Assembly: GCA_016800925.1 (NCBI GenBank)
Contig: JABCPU010000154.1
Coordinates: forward strand, 85,711 to 149,710
Reading direction: 5' to 3'
DNA: 64,000 nucleotides
From: Suillus spraguei
Lineage: Eukaryota > Basidiomycota > Agaricomycetes > Boletales > Suillaceae
Shown here: piece after piece, positions 37,013 through 49,420 of the stretch
Layout: every line of letters starts with the position of its first letter
How positions within the stretch are numbered: position 1 is the stretch's first letter
Notes under the pieces: model-generated
Databases searched by the model: none
Told to the model about the DNA's origin: nothing
The model's input: only the letters and a program-made list of their open reading frames with translations
Position numbers and translations under genes: made by a program

Positions 37013-37839
37013 CTAAAATATGCTACCAAGTACACTATCAAGCTGGGTATCATCCGTGTGCTTCAATCTTTTTCGAGGCTCCTCTTCTTTAGTACCCTCA
37101 GCTGGGCGCTTTGGCTCAAGTGGCCCTAAACCCCTTTCTTTTCTTTTTTCGTTACGCTTATCCAATACTCGTGCGAGTTCTACATTCTTGAGGTAGTCGC
37201 GTTGTTCCGTCTTCGACTGCGCAAGCTCAACGCGCAGCTTAGCAGTATGAATAGCAGCTTCATGTGCTGAGGTTGCAATGAGTTACCTGCGTGTTCATGT
37301 ATGAAGTAGAAACACGCACCTATTTGCTCAGTTAACATGTTCCATTTAAATTTTGGGAGGTACTTCATAGTCCACACATCATCTCGCCAACGGGTGCCCT
37401 TCTTGCCGCCGATCGACTGCGCGTTTAGCATCTCAGCCACATATCTTGCGACCTTTTTATCTTTGAACTCCACCCAGCCTTCAGTGAAATGAGGCTTTTT
37501 GGTGGACGTATACTTTCGGCGCAGGTATGCACGTTTGGCATCTTGACAAAAATATGATTGGTATACAATAACATGGTGAAGAATAAACGCACCTTCTTGT
37601 TGGAGATACACTCTCCCCACTTCACCATAGGCACTCATTAAATGCCGTACTTTGGCAGGACGCATACCAGGAGGTATTCGTGAGATGTAGATCACACCAG
37701 TGCGAGCTTGCGCAGCATTGAATTTTGCCAGCGCCTCAGGTGTCAAAGGCTGGACTACCTTCGGACCAGCGAAGCCTTCAAGTTCCATTCCCTGGCTTAT
37801 TGCGCAATCGTCATGCTCGTCAGAAGATGCTGTAGACAT
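37013..37839 (-). CDS. ESF2: Pre-rRNA processing factor ESF2/ABT1
   Basis: Three exons. Exon 1 has the RRM start [20 protein letters not shown] and [12 protein letters not shown]. After an intron with donor at GAA G|GTGCGT, exon 2 reads [36 protein letters not shown] and [19 protein letters not shown], ending [10 protein letters not shown]. Exon 3 carries the coiled basic C-terminus ([37 protein letters not shown]) and ends [13 protein letters not shown] at a TAG at 37013. ESF2 proteins act in the nucleolus in the small-subunit processome and stimulate the Dhr1/Dbp8-type helicase step at sites A0-A2. The start at 37839 ([12 protein letters not shown]) is preferred over an upstream Met six codons earlier. 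Its neighbour ARS2 is in the same orientation, 340 bases downstream. Confidence 0.92.
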
Positions 37840-39324
37840 TTGAATGGGAAGGTGCAAGTTGTGTTGACACTTACATAATTCATTGATTTTGAACGGGACT
37901 CGAGATGTGGGTCATGCATGTCTCAGCGTCACGTGAGGGAAGTCTGGGTCTCTTATACGAAGCACTCAGTTTCGCTATAGATTTGACCACCGTATCTGTG
38001 TATGTATATGATTCACATATCAATTCTCTATTGATCCTACGGTCGATAATTCTATGTCGTCTGGCTATCGCACCATATTGAGCCTCGTTCTGTCGACTCT
38101 TATCGGTCTGGGTCGCTAGTTGACTGGAAGACATCTACCCTTCGGTGCGAGCCACACGACGCTCATCTATTGTGGCACGAACCCTCCGTGGCTGCAAACG
38201 GCGGATGTCGAGGCCTGTGCAGAGGAAGTTACCTTTGTACGCCGATAACCTGCATCGGGTTCGTACGTCCTTTCGGATCGACACCAGGCCATGGCGACAA
38301 TTTGTTCTTAGCTTTATTACTTACCGGATTTTTGACTTTTTAGCATCCGGGGAAACTGACGTCGTCGAACATCAGTCATACAAGAAGGTGCCCCTTACGG
38401 CACACGCTCACCATGACCGCCAATGCCTTTGCCTACAACATGCCTTATCAGAAAAACGATATTATGGGGACTCTGGTACAAACATCCTTGTTCTGTCGGA
38501 TTCAGTAACGGCACATGACCCACTGCCATTATTACGACGCTATTTGACACACCGTGACGCGGCGTTTCCGTCGTGTGCTATGGTTGACAAGCGCAGGATC
38601 AATACCAACACGTAGTTAGTTCCTGTGGAGGTTGCACGATCATTGCGGTTTTGCAATGTCAGGCCATTCAATGGGGCCGGGAGAACAACAACTTTGGCTA
38701 TTGCAGGAATGACCTCGGATCTCATACAGCCAACAGGTCGGTGGCCTGATAAATTTAACAAATGCATACTCCAACACGCGCTCTTACTAAATTCTTTACT
38801 GCATGGCTCAGTTCGCGCCGCTTCACACTCGAACACCTCACGTACCCGATTTCGGCTCCCATGATCGACTCTCTCGGCAGTTCAGTGTATTCCGCAGCGA
38901 TAGTTCACGGATTATTCTATGGGCTCGGTCTCTCTGCACACTGGCCTCAAGAACACAAAACATACGACAACGCTACAAAAATAATTAGCCCTCTAGTATA
39001 TCCATCATTACTGCCCACTTTCATTTCTGCCTGTTGAACTAGCTTTATAGCTCACTCATCGAGCACATTGTTTCGAGCCTCACATCTACTTTGCTTTATG
39101 TTACCGTGTCATGTACTTCTGTCTCTCGGTTCGCCATAAAACTTGTACGAGTCTTGAAAAGTTGCGGTATAGAGAACCAAATTATGTGGAAGTTATTGAT
39201 ATATTACTGTTAAATCGTGTGGAAAGACAGTCGTGTTACTGAGGTAGAATGGATCCTGGATTCTTGAAAACATGATTGTCTCGACTCTTCGAGCTCAGTC
39301 TGACAGAACTTATATGATACTCAC
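37840..39324. other. Intergenic region with one unrecognised frame
   Basis: A plus-strand frame at 38145-38615 (about 156 codons) and another at 38625-38864 stay open but resemble no family I know. They could be chance or a decayed gene. The remainder shows no RNA gene or repeat. Confidence 0.3.
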
Positions 39325-39756
<432 letters not shown>

Positions 39757-40106
39757 CTATTTTTCAGTTGAGCATGTGTACATGTCATCGGGATGCTTAC
39801 ATTGGAGAGGAGGTACAGTGAGAGGTTGTTTTAACTGATATGCAGGTAATGCTCACTGGTCGATGCTTATCGGTGTCCCATGCTGGAACGCAGAGTTACA
39901 AGTCCTTCAGTGTTCACAGATTGTCAAAAAGGATTGTTTTTGTTGATGACAGTTGCTCCTCTGAAATAGCTGCCATCGTAAATAAAATGGATTTGCTTGA
40001 AGCTGGGCAGCATCGGCCTGAAAATTGCCCGATTTGGGAACAGGTCGGTGTATTATTGCCTCGTGTAGTAGTTCGGCTCATAGCAACTACTTTTGTTTCA
40101 AACGCC

Positions 40107-41276
40107 ATGGATAATTTTCCTGACGGGGTCTCTGCGCCAGACCTTACTACATTATCATACGATGAAACCGTTCCCTACGAATCACAAGTTCCAACTCATT
40201 CATTCAATGATCTAGAGCGAGCTACATTACTCAACCGCATAGGGAGCACCAAAGTGTACCTTCTCTCTGACACTGCCCAGGCAAGGTGTGCCAAGGTGCG
40301 CTAATAGTATGTCAATTTCAGCTTTCAGAAAGCGACCCTGACACGGGAATCTGTCCCTGCTTGACCCTGAAGCGCAAGCGCACAGAGGGGGACGATGATA
40401 ATGACGTAGATATGGAAGAAGGTGAATACGGGTTTAGCTTCCGTGTTTGACATGTAACTCACTCTCTGCTACCCGTAAGAAACCACCACTCTGAGAGCAA
40501 ATGCTCTGCTACTTACTGGGACCCCAATTTCCCACCTGCCCACCGCCCGCATATTTGCCTATGCCACCCATTTCGATACGCACCCTATGGGCCTTGAATG
40601 GCTCGACGATAATAGCTGCATCCTCGTTTATGAATCAACTGCATCTGCGCGTACTGCACATCGTCACCTCCAAAAATCTGCGACAGAGGATATGGATGCA
40701 GATGGCTTCATCACGGCAAAACCCATCCCAATTACCCTATGGCCGCCAGAAGAACGAATAAACAAGAGTCTGGGTAAAGGTCAAGGGCTGAAAGGTGTCA
40801 TACGCATGCGTTGGGCTAAGGTTGATGACGTAAAGAAGAAGGGTGCAAGGAAGGAGAGTAACTTCTATAAGAAGTATGGAGAAACCGCCGGGAAAGAGGA
40901 TGAGGGAGGGGAAGCATCGCAGAAGAGAAGACGGAGAGATGATTCAGCTGTACGAATTCAGTTGGATGATGACCTTGATGCGTTTCTTGGAGCAGATAGA
41001 CCTTCCAAAATGTGTTCCGACTATGTGGGTGGGTCGCACAAAACCGTGGAGCGCACGTCTTCTGCGCCCAACTCTTCAGACCTAAAAAATCGCATCTCTG
41101 CGCCGTTGCCGCGCCGTGCGAGGGGTCAGTTTGCGGACCGATCAGTTGACTCGTCAATTGACACTGAAGAAGACTGGCGCAGAGCGAGGGGTCGAGGGAG
41201 AAGAATTGCGCGCCCACAAAAAACACAACAAGACCTTGATGATGAGCTGGACGCTTTCCTGAATGAGAAGGAATAG
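40107..41276 (+). CDS. NCBP3: Nuclear cap-binding protein 3-like (NCBP3) protein
   Basis: Exons 40107-40280, 40322-40421 and 40480-41276 join with consistent phases. The middle has the degenerate RRM found in NCBP3: TTTLRANALLLTGTPISHLP, RIFAYATHFDTHPMG and LEWLDDNSCILVYES, where human NCBP3 has a very similar EWLDD-type block. An R/K-rich and acidic linker follows. The C-terminus carries two copies of an LDAFL motif (DDDLDAFLGAD and DDELDAFLNEKE), as in proteins of the FOP/Chtop type. NCBP3 binds capped mRNA and the CBC and interacts with ARS2 in animals. Intron 1 (40281-40321) is only 41 bases and GC-AG with CTAAT branch site; the 26-base GT-AG alternative there is too short. The ATG at 40107 sits in GCCATGG; the frame is open upstream to 39840 but that part looks non-coding. 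Confidence 0.75.
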
Positions 41277-41752
41277 TACCTTCATCACCTGTGGTACGCA
41301 CGTTTACTCATCACACCCTTAATTCTTTGCTAAGGCCAATCCGCGTTTTATTTCGTCTTGGACTTCTTACCACGCATATTTTGTAGCAGTTCCCAGTGGT
41401 GTAAAAATATTTGCTTACATTGCGTATTGACTGCGTATAATTTATTCTGTTGTCACAGGGCTCATGTGGAGCGTGTTTTATGGCGAAGTGGTGCGCTTCC
41501 ACCTGAAGACTGCATGTCAAATTTGTGTCAAATACTAAACATGCTCACTTGAACGAGCTCACTAGCTAGAATTATCAAAGATTCATAACTTTTATATTGC
41601 AAACTCCCCAAATCGTCGTTCGGCGGATCCCATCAGGATTTCGACTTGGAGTAGCGCCACCGTTGGGCCCCGCTAATATTCAATTGCATTCTGGTAATTA
41701 TGTAATTGAACATAACTTGACCGAGTAATATTCAGTTGCGACCATACAAAAC
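41277..41752. other. Intergenic after NCBP3-like gene
   Basis: No gene or RNA recognised. It presumably holds the terminator of the NCBP3-like gene and the promoter of the ORF at 41753. Confidence 0.35.
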
Positions 41753-42406
41753 ATGGACCACGATGTCGACGATGGTACTCTGCACGATCTGGAAGCGGGT
41801 CTATATCCCCCACGACGTCATACCCGAGATGCGCCCCACTCTGAAACTTGGTTAACTAATATGAAGAACGGTTTTACTCCACCCGCCCTTGGCATTTTTC
41901 AAAACCAAGTTTCACGTCACCACTATGGTCTGCCAGGCTCGGAAGATGACGACGACATTATGCACGCGAACGACGGAGACCTGACCGGGATGAAGATCAT
42001 GTTCCAAATAGATTCCTTTCCGGCCATACATTGCAGCAAACAGACTGGAGTGTCTTGTGTCTCCCTCAGCAATACCACGATCCCCACTCATTTATATTCT
42101 GAATCACCTATCACATCGTTATCCTCTGCGACTTCAAGCAATACTCCTCCGCTCACTCCAGATTGTTCTGTTAGTATCCTGCATTTCACGTCACTGGAGA
42201 TCAACAATACCCGGTCTGGTCTCTCGTTCCCTTCCCATATTTCTCGTAAGAGTCTTTCCAGGTACGTTCATCGCATATATGCGCATTTATGGTGTTTGAC
42301 TCTATCCCTTTGGTTTGAAAAGAGTCGCGAGTCTTCTATGACACTCTATGCATGCGGAGTGTTTCCTCCGCTTCATACACGGGAGGACGAGGGACATTAC
42401 CGCTGA
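41753..42406 (+). CDS. Hypothetical protein
   Basis: An open frame of 217 codons starting MDHDVDDGTLHDLEAG. The first ~75 residues are acidic and polar with IFQNQVSRHHYGLPGSEDDD, and the middle is Ser/Thr-rich. I recognise no domain. The last part (from about 42260, after a GGTACGTTC donor-like site) may lie in an intron, so the true C-terminus is uncertain. No functional clue comes from the neighbours. Confidence 0.35.
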   Translation: MDHDVDDGTLHDLEAGLYPPRRHTRDAPHSETWLTNMKNGFTPPALGIFQNQVSRHHYGLPGSEDDDDIMHANDGDLTGMKIMFQIDSFPAIHCSKQTGVSCVSLSNTTIPTHLYSESPITSLSSATSSNTPPLTPDCSVSILHFTSLEINNTRSGLSFPSHISRKSLSRYVHRIYAHLWCLTLSLWFEKSRESSMTLYACGVFPPLHTREDEGHYR

Positions 42407-43197
42407 AAACGGAAGCATAGAAGTCGAGCCAAAAAGAGGCGCGCCAGAGAAGACAAACTATGTCCAACCTCCTTCCAAAGTCAGATAATCTTGCTTGGAT
42501 TGATGTAGGCAGCAAGTCGGTACACGGTGGCGAGTGCGTCCGGTTTGGTGGTTAATAACTTGTGTGGCTTCAATTTCAGAAGATGAAAAGCATGCTTATA
42601 TTGAGTTAGCAGGACTATAGTAACGGACTCGATGAAGCTATGGTGATTCCGTTCGTCTAACAGAACTGAAGGTCAGCACGTATGATTCAGACTATAGAAC
42701 AGTTTTGTGGAATGTGCTACTAGTAATATGGATTACTGATTCTGTGATCGTGCCAGATTGGGTATCGACGAAATGGACAGTCATGCGTGCGCGTGAGCGC
42801 TATATAAAGTGGTGTATATTGTGGAACGGGAATGCTCGTCCGAATATTTCTACAGAAGGGTAAACCCTTAAATCTCAAGTTACGGTGCTCACGCAAGTCA
42901 GGGCGGAACAGTCCAAGTCAACTACTAGTAGATAACGTGTCATCGACCAAAATCATAACGATTCGGCAATTGCTCGAAGGCCAAACTGAACGTGTCTCCG
43001 CTCAAAGTTGTCCCAGATAGAAATGGTATAATAATAAGACGAACTGCCTACAAGCACACAACATAATAATTGTACATGTCTTGTTTAATGGCTGGTTGTG
43101 TGCACCGTCAATGCACCATCAGCCCAGATTGGATGTAGCTCTTCTGTTTAAAAAGAAAAATTAAGAAATGGTCTTTAAAAAGCAAAACAAGTACTCA
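42407..43197. other. Intergenic region
   Basis: No protein-like frame, tRNA or repeat is recognised between the hypothetical gene and the membrane-protein gene. Confidence 0.35.
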
Positions 43198-45117
43198 TTA
43201 TGAGAGGGGAACCAGAGACGCAGCACCAGAACCAGCGTAAACGCAGTCAATCTTCACATCCGGGAGGGGGTGATCGCTCGTCCCTTGCATAAGTGTCAAA
43301 GCAGCGGCACCGTGAGCGCATAAGTACCTTACCAGCATGGCAGTATGGGATTCCGTCCTCCTTATGTCCCCACCACATTACAGGCGACCACTCGTCCACG
43401 AGGTTGGCGAGCGTCTGGACGTGGCCGTATGCAGCTGGCTGGGGACCGTGCGGTCGGCGCAGTGCGACGAAAGTGAAGAAGCGGGAAAATATAAAGAGCG
43501 CTATGCATAAGTTCCAGATCTGCAAGTGTGTCAGGACGTTGTAACAATTCAATTTTACATGGATAGTAAGTGCAAACCTGAGCAGTGTACATGTAAACCA
43601 TTGGCGCTTCTATTTTCCCGGGGGTATGTCTGGAGAATGAAAGCCCAAACATCCAATCTGTAATCGTCGAGAAGATTGTTCGATAACACCGATAAAAATA
43701 CTAGATAGGAATGAATAACGCAGGAAAAACTTCGCGACGAAAAGTACAAGACAGATCGGATCAGTAAAAATCATCTTCACAGGGTTCGTCGCCGTTATAA
43801 GTCCTTTCCTTCCGGTAGCACATCTCCCCTGTTTTTCGTCTCGAAAGACATTTGCGATGAGCTCCGACAGATGCAGCCCAAGGGTCAACGGTCCTTGGAT
43901 AGCTGCCATGTTGACCAAGAGCAGAATCCACATTTCAAGATCGACACCCGGTACAAAATATACGATGCAAGGGGATAAGTTATGGGGCAAGAACGACCAA
44001 GTTTGTAGGGTTCGCGCATCGGGACTTCCTGAACGCGTGAGGGGGTACTTGTCCCAGACATGCATGACGAATGCGGCCCATCCAGCGCATGCTACAACGA
44101 TCACCCAAAGAAAAATGACAACTTTCCGGGTGCTACGGTGAGCATGCCACTCAGAGGGCTGTATCTCTGATGGCTTCGCTGGTCCCTCATCCGTGTCTAG
44201 GTCAGGCACACAACGCATGCACTTGGAAGTGGCAGGGGTCAATTGCATGTGGTGTACCAGGGTGGCGGTCAAGTCGAAAGGTGAGGAGCTCCACGTCAAT
44301 ATTTTGACAGCCTGTATCCCCGACACTGCGATCATCACCTGGAGAAGGAGTGCGACGCTCAGAATGAGGATAGGCAACCCTGCAAAGGCCATACCATCTC
44401 CAGATCGAGTTTCGTCGACACATACAACGAGTGAGGCCGAGCTGTAGGATATAATGAGGAGGACAACCAAGATACCGTTATGCAGTGTGCCGTTAGGGTG
44501 ATACCATCCACGAGCTGCGGTCAGAAGGTGCAGATTGGTGTTGAAACGAAGCCGAGACTCTGAGGCTAGCGCAGAGCGCAGTGAGATGCCGTGAACAAAG
44601 CCTATAGACTCTGTGCATAACGTGACGGTTACGTTAAGTGCCAGGTTCAATATCTCTTTCTGCAGGAGCAACTGAGTAAGACCCTCCTCAGTATGGACCA
44701 GGTTGCCCACGGCTGTTCCGATGACTCCGTGTTTGGCTAAAATGGCAATGCCTGTAACGATGCATGAGCAGCTGAAGATACTCGAGCATGCCAATCCGAC
44801 AAAGGCATATCTGCGACTTTTCAGACTGCGGTCGTAGAAATCAGTTCTAGTATCGACAATGGACTTTGTATCAGAGATTATCGAGTTAAAGTCCTGTTGA
44901 TTCGGGAGTGCATCACATACAAGAAGACCGGTCGGATGCGATCTTTCATCTGTCGGTGTCATGGGAGGCAGAGACAGGAAGACCAGCACATTATGGATAC
45001 GCGAATTAAATATATTTCACTTATGACCATAGCCTCTGGTGCGAAGAATTCGTGATGGAAAAGCGGTCGTGGGACGCAGGAATTTATTTTTGTGTCCAGT
45101 GCACCATTGATTGACAT
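43198..45117 (-). CDS. Multi-TM membrane protein of an uncharacterised mushroom family (copy B)
   Basis: Exon 1 starts at ATG 45117 (MSINGALDTKINSC) and joins, via a weak donor ATG|GTCATA and acceptor AACAG at about 44898, to DFNSIISDTKSIVDTRTDFY. About eight hydrophobic helices follow: YAFVGLACSSIFSCSCIV, LNLALNVTVTLCTESIGF, ILVVLLIISYSSASLVVC, LPILILSVALLLQVMIA, VVIFLWVIVVACAGWAAF, MWILLLVNMAAIQGPLTL, LVLFVAKFF and, after two more introns, LCIALFIFSRFFTFVAL. A soluble tail has ANLVDEWSPVMWWGHKED and a last exon ending AGSGAASLVPLS at 43198. The family is known to me only as hypothetical Agaricomycete proteins; transport or signalling is a guess. A decayed paralog lies at 13.2-15.1 kb in inverted orientation. 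Confidence 0.7.
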
Positions 45118-46354
45118 CGCCTCCCTGTGCGACAATACTAAAAGTGCACATGTCAAAATGGTGATCGTTGAAAGCCAGTCGAACCTAACGTCCTTGTACT
45201 ATACGCATATCCGTACAAGATGCACAGGCCGGCCGTTGTCTGTCAATTAAGCAAGGTCAGTGAGAAACAGGATCAGAAGTCAAATGAGTTTACAATGATG
45301 TATAAACAAACTGCCCATAGGTAAATTGTGTAAATCTTCAATACGACTTCAAAGCTTCAAAGATGCTCACATTAGTGAAAACGCAGTAAAGTGATGTATT
45401 CCAGGCATGGCAAGTTTGCTTCAGTTCAAAGTCAATCCTTGAGTACCTGGATGGTCTGCAAAGTCACATGGGATGGCAGGTAATGCTGATGAGCTCCAAA
45501 GCGTAGCTTGTACAAGGTTCCTCGACACGTTGCCCGCATTCCTTATCGCTCTTGCTTTCCTCCATGAGCATCGCACGATACATTAGTGACTGAGTGGTCG
45601 AAGTGAACAATGTTGCTGGCTTGGACGTCACGGCATTGTCACGGTTACATAATGATCACAATGAACTGGACATACGTTAGTTGTTGCTCTCTCGGTTAAC
45701 CTAAATCTATGTAGTATGCGACCGGCGCACAGCAGCAGACCAACGACGTTTCACGCCCAGTGAAAATCAGACATGGCCATTCACACCCGTGCCCATTCTA
45801 AAAAGTGGGCTTTGCAGACAGAATGTCTTATTACTTCGAGCACTGAGGGGACATAGTTCTTACTGGTAAGTGCTTATATTGTTTGTCACTCAATGCGAAC
45901 AATATTTCGTTAGCGCATCGGGAAGGCGCGCATTCACCGTTCTTCGAGAGCTAGCAGAACAGAGGACATCTGTCCAGCTGTGGTGACATTCCCATGTCAA
46001 ATACTCGTTGTGAAGAAGCACTTGTAAGCCCCTTCTGTGTCTGGCGTATGTTTGTTTGACTCCAAATCAATCAGCCACGAAGGTTTCGGCGGCATTCATC
46101 CATTGTATCTATTGACGCGCACCAGCGTAACATGGCGATTGCGTTCTTTTCTTCCGAGTCGTTTGTTCTGGCTCAAGTCTTTAGCCGGGTGCTGTCAGAA
46201 CGGCTATCGAACAGTATCAACGACAGTCCTCTTTACATACCAAGTGAATATTTTAAGCATCAATATAAGAGGAATAGATTCTAAACCTATCGCTTGCTTC
46301 ACATGCCAAATCTATCCAAGAATGAACACAGGTCTGTATTCTCCGACGGGGCCG
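45118..46354. other. Gene-poor stretch
   Basis: Short frames only. No RNA gene or repeat recognised. Confidence 0.35.
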
Positions 46355-46480
46355 CTATTTGGTGAGCCCTTCTGAGGGCACACTCATTCGGTTTTGTCGA
46401 TCTCGTTCTCCCCCGATGGCACTCGCATCGTATCTGGTTCTTTGGATTCTACTGTCCGGCCGTGGGATATGGTGGACGAT
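46355..46480 (+). pseudogene. Single WD40-blade relic
   Basis: Reads like one repeat of a WD40 array: GEPF, a stop, [18 protein letters not shown] and [13 protein letters not shown]. An in-frame TGA and loss of flanking repeats mark it as dead. It is close in sequence to the relic array at 48.99-49.42 kb, and both probably derive from NACHT/WD40-type genes. Confidence 0.65.
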
Positions 46481-47949
46481 AGGTTACGGTTCGATTTGCC
46501 GCAACTTATTTTGAAGTCCGACCAATGTTTGTTCCGAACTTTATTGGTACGCACCTATTCACGCTATGGTCCTGTCACATGAATCACAAATCAGTTCTAC
46601 GCCAGTCTGCAGCGACTCTGCGCACCGTGCTCATTGAGGTAGATCCGCAGCTGCTGGCGAGCATTACTATTAATATCACAACATCAGTGGCGAATGAATC
46701 TATCCTTCGGATTCCTTCCCTGAGCTCACTGAGCAGCCTTTACCCTCCGGGATATGCGACTCACTCAGGCTGCGCAGTGCTTCATTCCCGCTATGACAGT
46801 AGTTGGTGTTGTGTTTTTCACTATGTTGATCTTAATCGTCGACTGTGCCTTTAGTTGTTATCAAGTCATTGGACCCTTCACTGATATTCCTACTGTTATT
46901 TATGTTAACGATGAGTCGAGATTTCTCTGTGCTATCGTCTTTTCTGCATGACTGCATTGTGCTGCGTTTTATTTCCAATCATAATGGGGTCACCGTGGAG
47001 TTGACATCTGGTCCTGCGCGCATTCCTACTATCGACAGTTGGTATAATTTTTAACAGACATTTCGACCGGTCTATCTAGCCTGAAGTATATTCCCACTGT
47101 CTTTTCTCCTTTTGCCGCATCCCATGTGGCTTTGAGACAGCATGACAATCATGTATGGTCTCATTACGACGATTAATATTATCACGGCGGCTTGCAAACT
47201 CTGTCCGTATCTGTACTGATCCTTGTTGCCTCCGTTGTGTGCAGAGATTCATACGAAGACCGCTGCTCTATGGAAAACCAGACCACCGTGCTCTACTTCC
47301 AAGGCTTCCACCTTCCTAGTAAGGTAAGTGCTTGCATTAGTTTCCGAACACTCTGTGCTAATGTGTCACGTAGATTTATTCACGCTACCATTTATATCGT
47401 GTTTTACCACTGGGACATCATTCAAATCGATTGTCTTCCTGCGTCTGTTGCTCTTGTCCTTGAATGGTATTCTTCTCTCGTCTTCTTCGATTGCTCGTTC
47501 GCTCAGCCATTTGGGCCCAAGTTCGCGTTTCGCTGAAATCCCCATGGCCTCAGTGATTTATTGCCGTGCTCTCACTACCGATGTCGAGTCCGAGGTCGCG
47601 TGAGGTCTCGATGTTATGTTTGGGATGAACTGCATTGCTGCGTGACCACCGTTTTGTGGGAAGATAAGACTCCCGTCTCCAATTCTCCATGTCTGGCCTT
47701 CAAGGTGGTGACAGTGTTTCACTGTCCTCGTTTTCTAGTATCTGCTCATTTCCTCCTGTGTTTCCAGAAACTCCGTGTATACTTAGTGGTAATGTCAATC
47801 ACATTGAACTTGCTGCTAATGATGGTGAATTAGAATTATCTTAGTCTTCGTCCCTCGTCGGGGCAATTCTATTGTCTCATAGACGTTCTCCATGTCAATC
47901 GGGGGTCCCATACGTTTTCAACTTAGGATGAGTTGTCAAGTGGGAGTCA
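46481..47949. other. Gene-poor stretch with chance frames
   Basis: Several plus-strand frames of 60-115 codons are rich in Cys, Phe, Ser and Leu and overlap in different frames, which is typical of pyrimidine-rich non-coding DNA. Some may be very old coding relics. Confidence 0.3.
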
Positions 47950-47952
47950 AAG

Positions 47953-48720
47953 ACTTTAGCCTGGCTAGTGTGGTTACCACAACAGAATCGAAATATGTTT
48001 CTCTTGGACTACGCAGGTTCGAAACCTGCTGAACTACAGTTTTCTCTATCAAAACGCACTTTGGCATTCATTCATGGACGGTTTCTTCAGAAGTTCACCG
48101 CAACTGGTCTTAGTCAGGTGGTTGCCACAACAGAATCAAAACCTGTTTCTCTTGCACTGTGCAGGTTTCAAACCTGCCGACGACAAGGTTTTTTTCTATT
48201 GAAACACACCTTGACATTCACTCATAGATGGCTTCTTTAGAAGTTCATCGTAACTGGTCTTAGCTAGGCAGTTGCCACAACAGAATCAAAATTTGTTTAT
48301 CTTGAACTGTGCAGGTTCAAAACCTGTCAACGACGAGGTTTTTTCTATCAGAACACACATTGATATTCACTCGTGGACGGCTTCTTTGAAAGTTCGCCGT
48401 AGCTGGTGTTAGCCTGGTGGTTGCCATGACAGAATCAAAATCTGTTCCTCTTGGACTGTGTAGGTTCGAAACCTGCCGACGACAAGGTCTTTTCTATCTG
48501 AACACACCTTGATATTCACCCGTGATGGTTTCTTTGGCAGTTCATTGTAACTAGTCTTAGCCTGATGGTTACCACAACATAATCAAAATCTGTCTCTCTT
48601 TCCTGTGTAGGTTCAAAACCTGCTGATGACAGCATTTTTTTTTATCGGAACACACCTTGACATCCACTCATGTGGGATGGTTTCCTTAGAGGTCCATCTT
48701 AACTGGTCTTAGCCCCTGTG
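47953..48720 (+). repeat. Tandem array of tRNA-like Pol III cassettes, about 149-bp period
   Basis: Five units plus the start of a sixth. Each has an A-box-like TAGCCTGGTGG (at 47956, 48110, about 48260, 48409, about 48557). Next comes an anticodon-arm-like hairpin with a 7-base loop: ATCAAAA (CAA in the anticodon place) in units 2-5, ATCGAAA in unit 1. About 50 bases after the A box is a T-arm with B box, e.g. GCAGGTTCGAAACCTGC at 48012-48028 and GTAGGTTCGAAACCTGC at 48459-48475. The others start at 48160, 48310 and 48606, spaced 147-150 bases. A run of 4-10 T follows every unit, as Pol III terminators do. Length to the terminator (about 82 bases) and a longer variable region suit a type II (Leu/Ser) tRNA. 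The acceptor stem pairs poorly and the D stem is weak, so these are tRNA-derived rather than normal tRNA genes. Confidence 0.6.
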
Positions 48721-48989
48721 CAAATTGTTGATGCGACATTGATATTTACTCCATGGTGAGTCGTGCCTTCGGACACGTTCGAAACACTAATTATATGTGC
48801 TCTGCGTAAACCCCCTCCACTGAGTCCTCTCACTACCTTGATTGCAGTAGATCGTGTAGCCGGTGAAGCTTCCTCGGATATCTATGATTGAGGTCTACCA
48901 ACAAATAGTTCAAGACTAGAACAAACATTGATCAGACCTCAAAATATGTCGCGGCAAATCGGCAAACCGAACCATAACCTATCGTCCAC
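48721..48989. other. Spacer after the tRNA-like array
   Basis: Holds one more stray copy of the unit linker (ACATTGATATTTACTCCATGG near 48736) and nothing else recognised. Confidence 0.4.
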
Positions 48990-49420
48990 TATAGTGGGAT
49001 GCAGGGATGGAGCTGCCATCGAGTGAGCCTTTCCAAGGACACACTGATTGGGTTTTGGCAGTGTCGTTCTCCATCGATAGCACATGCATTGTACCTGGTT
49101 CCTTGGATTCTATTGTCTTCGTCGGATATGGTGACGGAGCTGCAATTGAGTGGACCCTTTCGAGGGCACACTGATTCAGGTTTGTCAGTCTCATTTTCCC
49201 TCCGATATACTCACATTGGGACTGGTTCTTCGGGTTCCACTGTCCAGCTGTGGGATGCAAGGACGGACTGCCATTGTGTGAGCACTTCCGAGGGCATACC
49301 GGTTCGGTTTTGCCAGTCTCGTTCTCCCTCGATGGCACTTGCATCATGTCTGGTTCTTCGAATTCCACTGTTCGACTATGGAATGCATGATGGGGCAGCA
49401 ATTCCAGGAGCACACTGAGA
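48990..49420 (+). pseudogene. Degenerate WD40 repeat array
   Basis: Three to four tandem units of about 120-130 bases, each decaying from a WD40 blade. In shifting frames one reads GHTD, VSFSLDGT, SGSSNSTVRLW and WDARTD. Units start near 48990, 49125 and 49255 with phrases such as GAGCCTTTCCAAGG, GTCTCATTTTCCC and TCTGGTTCTTC. Many stops and indels. It most likely derives from the WD40 end of a NACHT/WD40 gene. Confidence 0.65.

Noticed and set aside
38145..38864. Two adjoining plus-strand ORFs as a gene
   Set aside because: No family resemblance, no splice pattern, and codon composition does not differ from the intergenic background; noted only in the intergenic entry.
39840..40106. 5' extension of the NCBP3-like gene to the upstream Met
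   Set aside because: The extension is not protein-like and the ATG at 40107 has better context; the extension overlaps the likely promoter shared with the KRR1 relic.
40287..40321. 26-base GT-AG intron in the NCBP3-like gene
   Set aside because: Too short for fungal splicing; the 41-base GC-AG alternative gives the right phase and has a CTAAT branch site.
47953..48720. Five ordinary tRNA-Leu(CAA) genes
   Set aside because: The 7-bp acceptor stem pairs in only about 3 of 7 positions even in the best unit and the D stem is weak; kept as tRNA-like repeat only.
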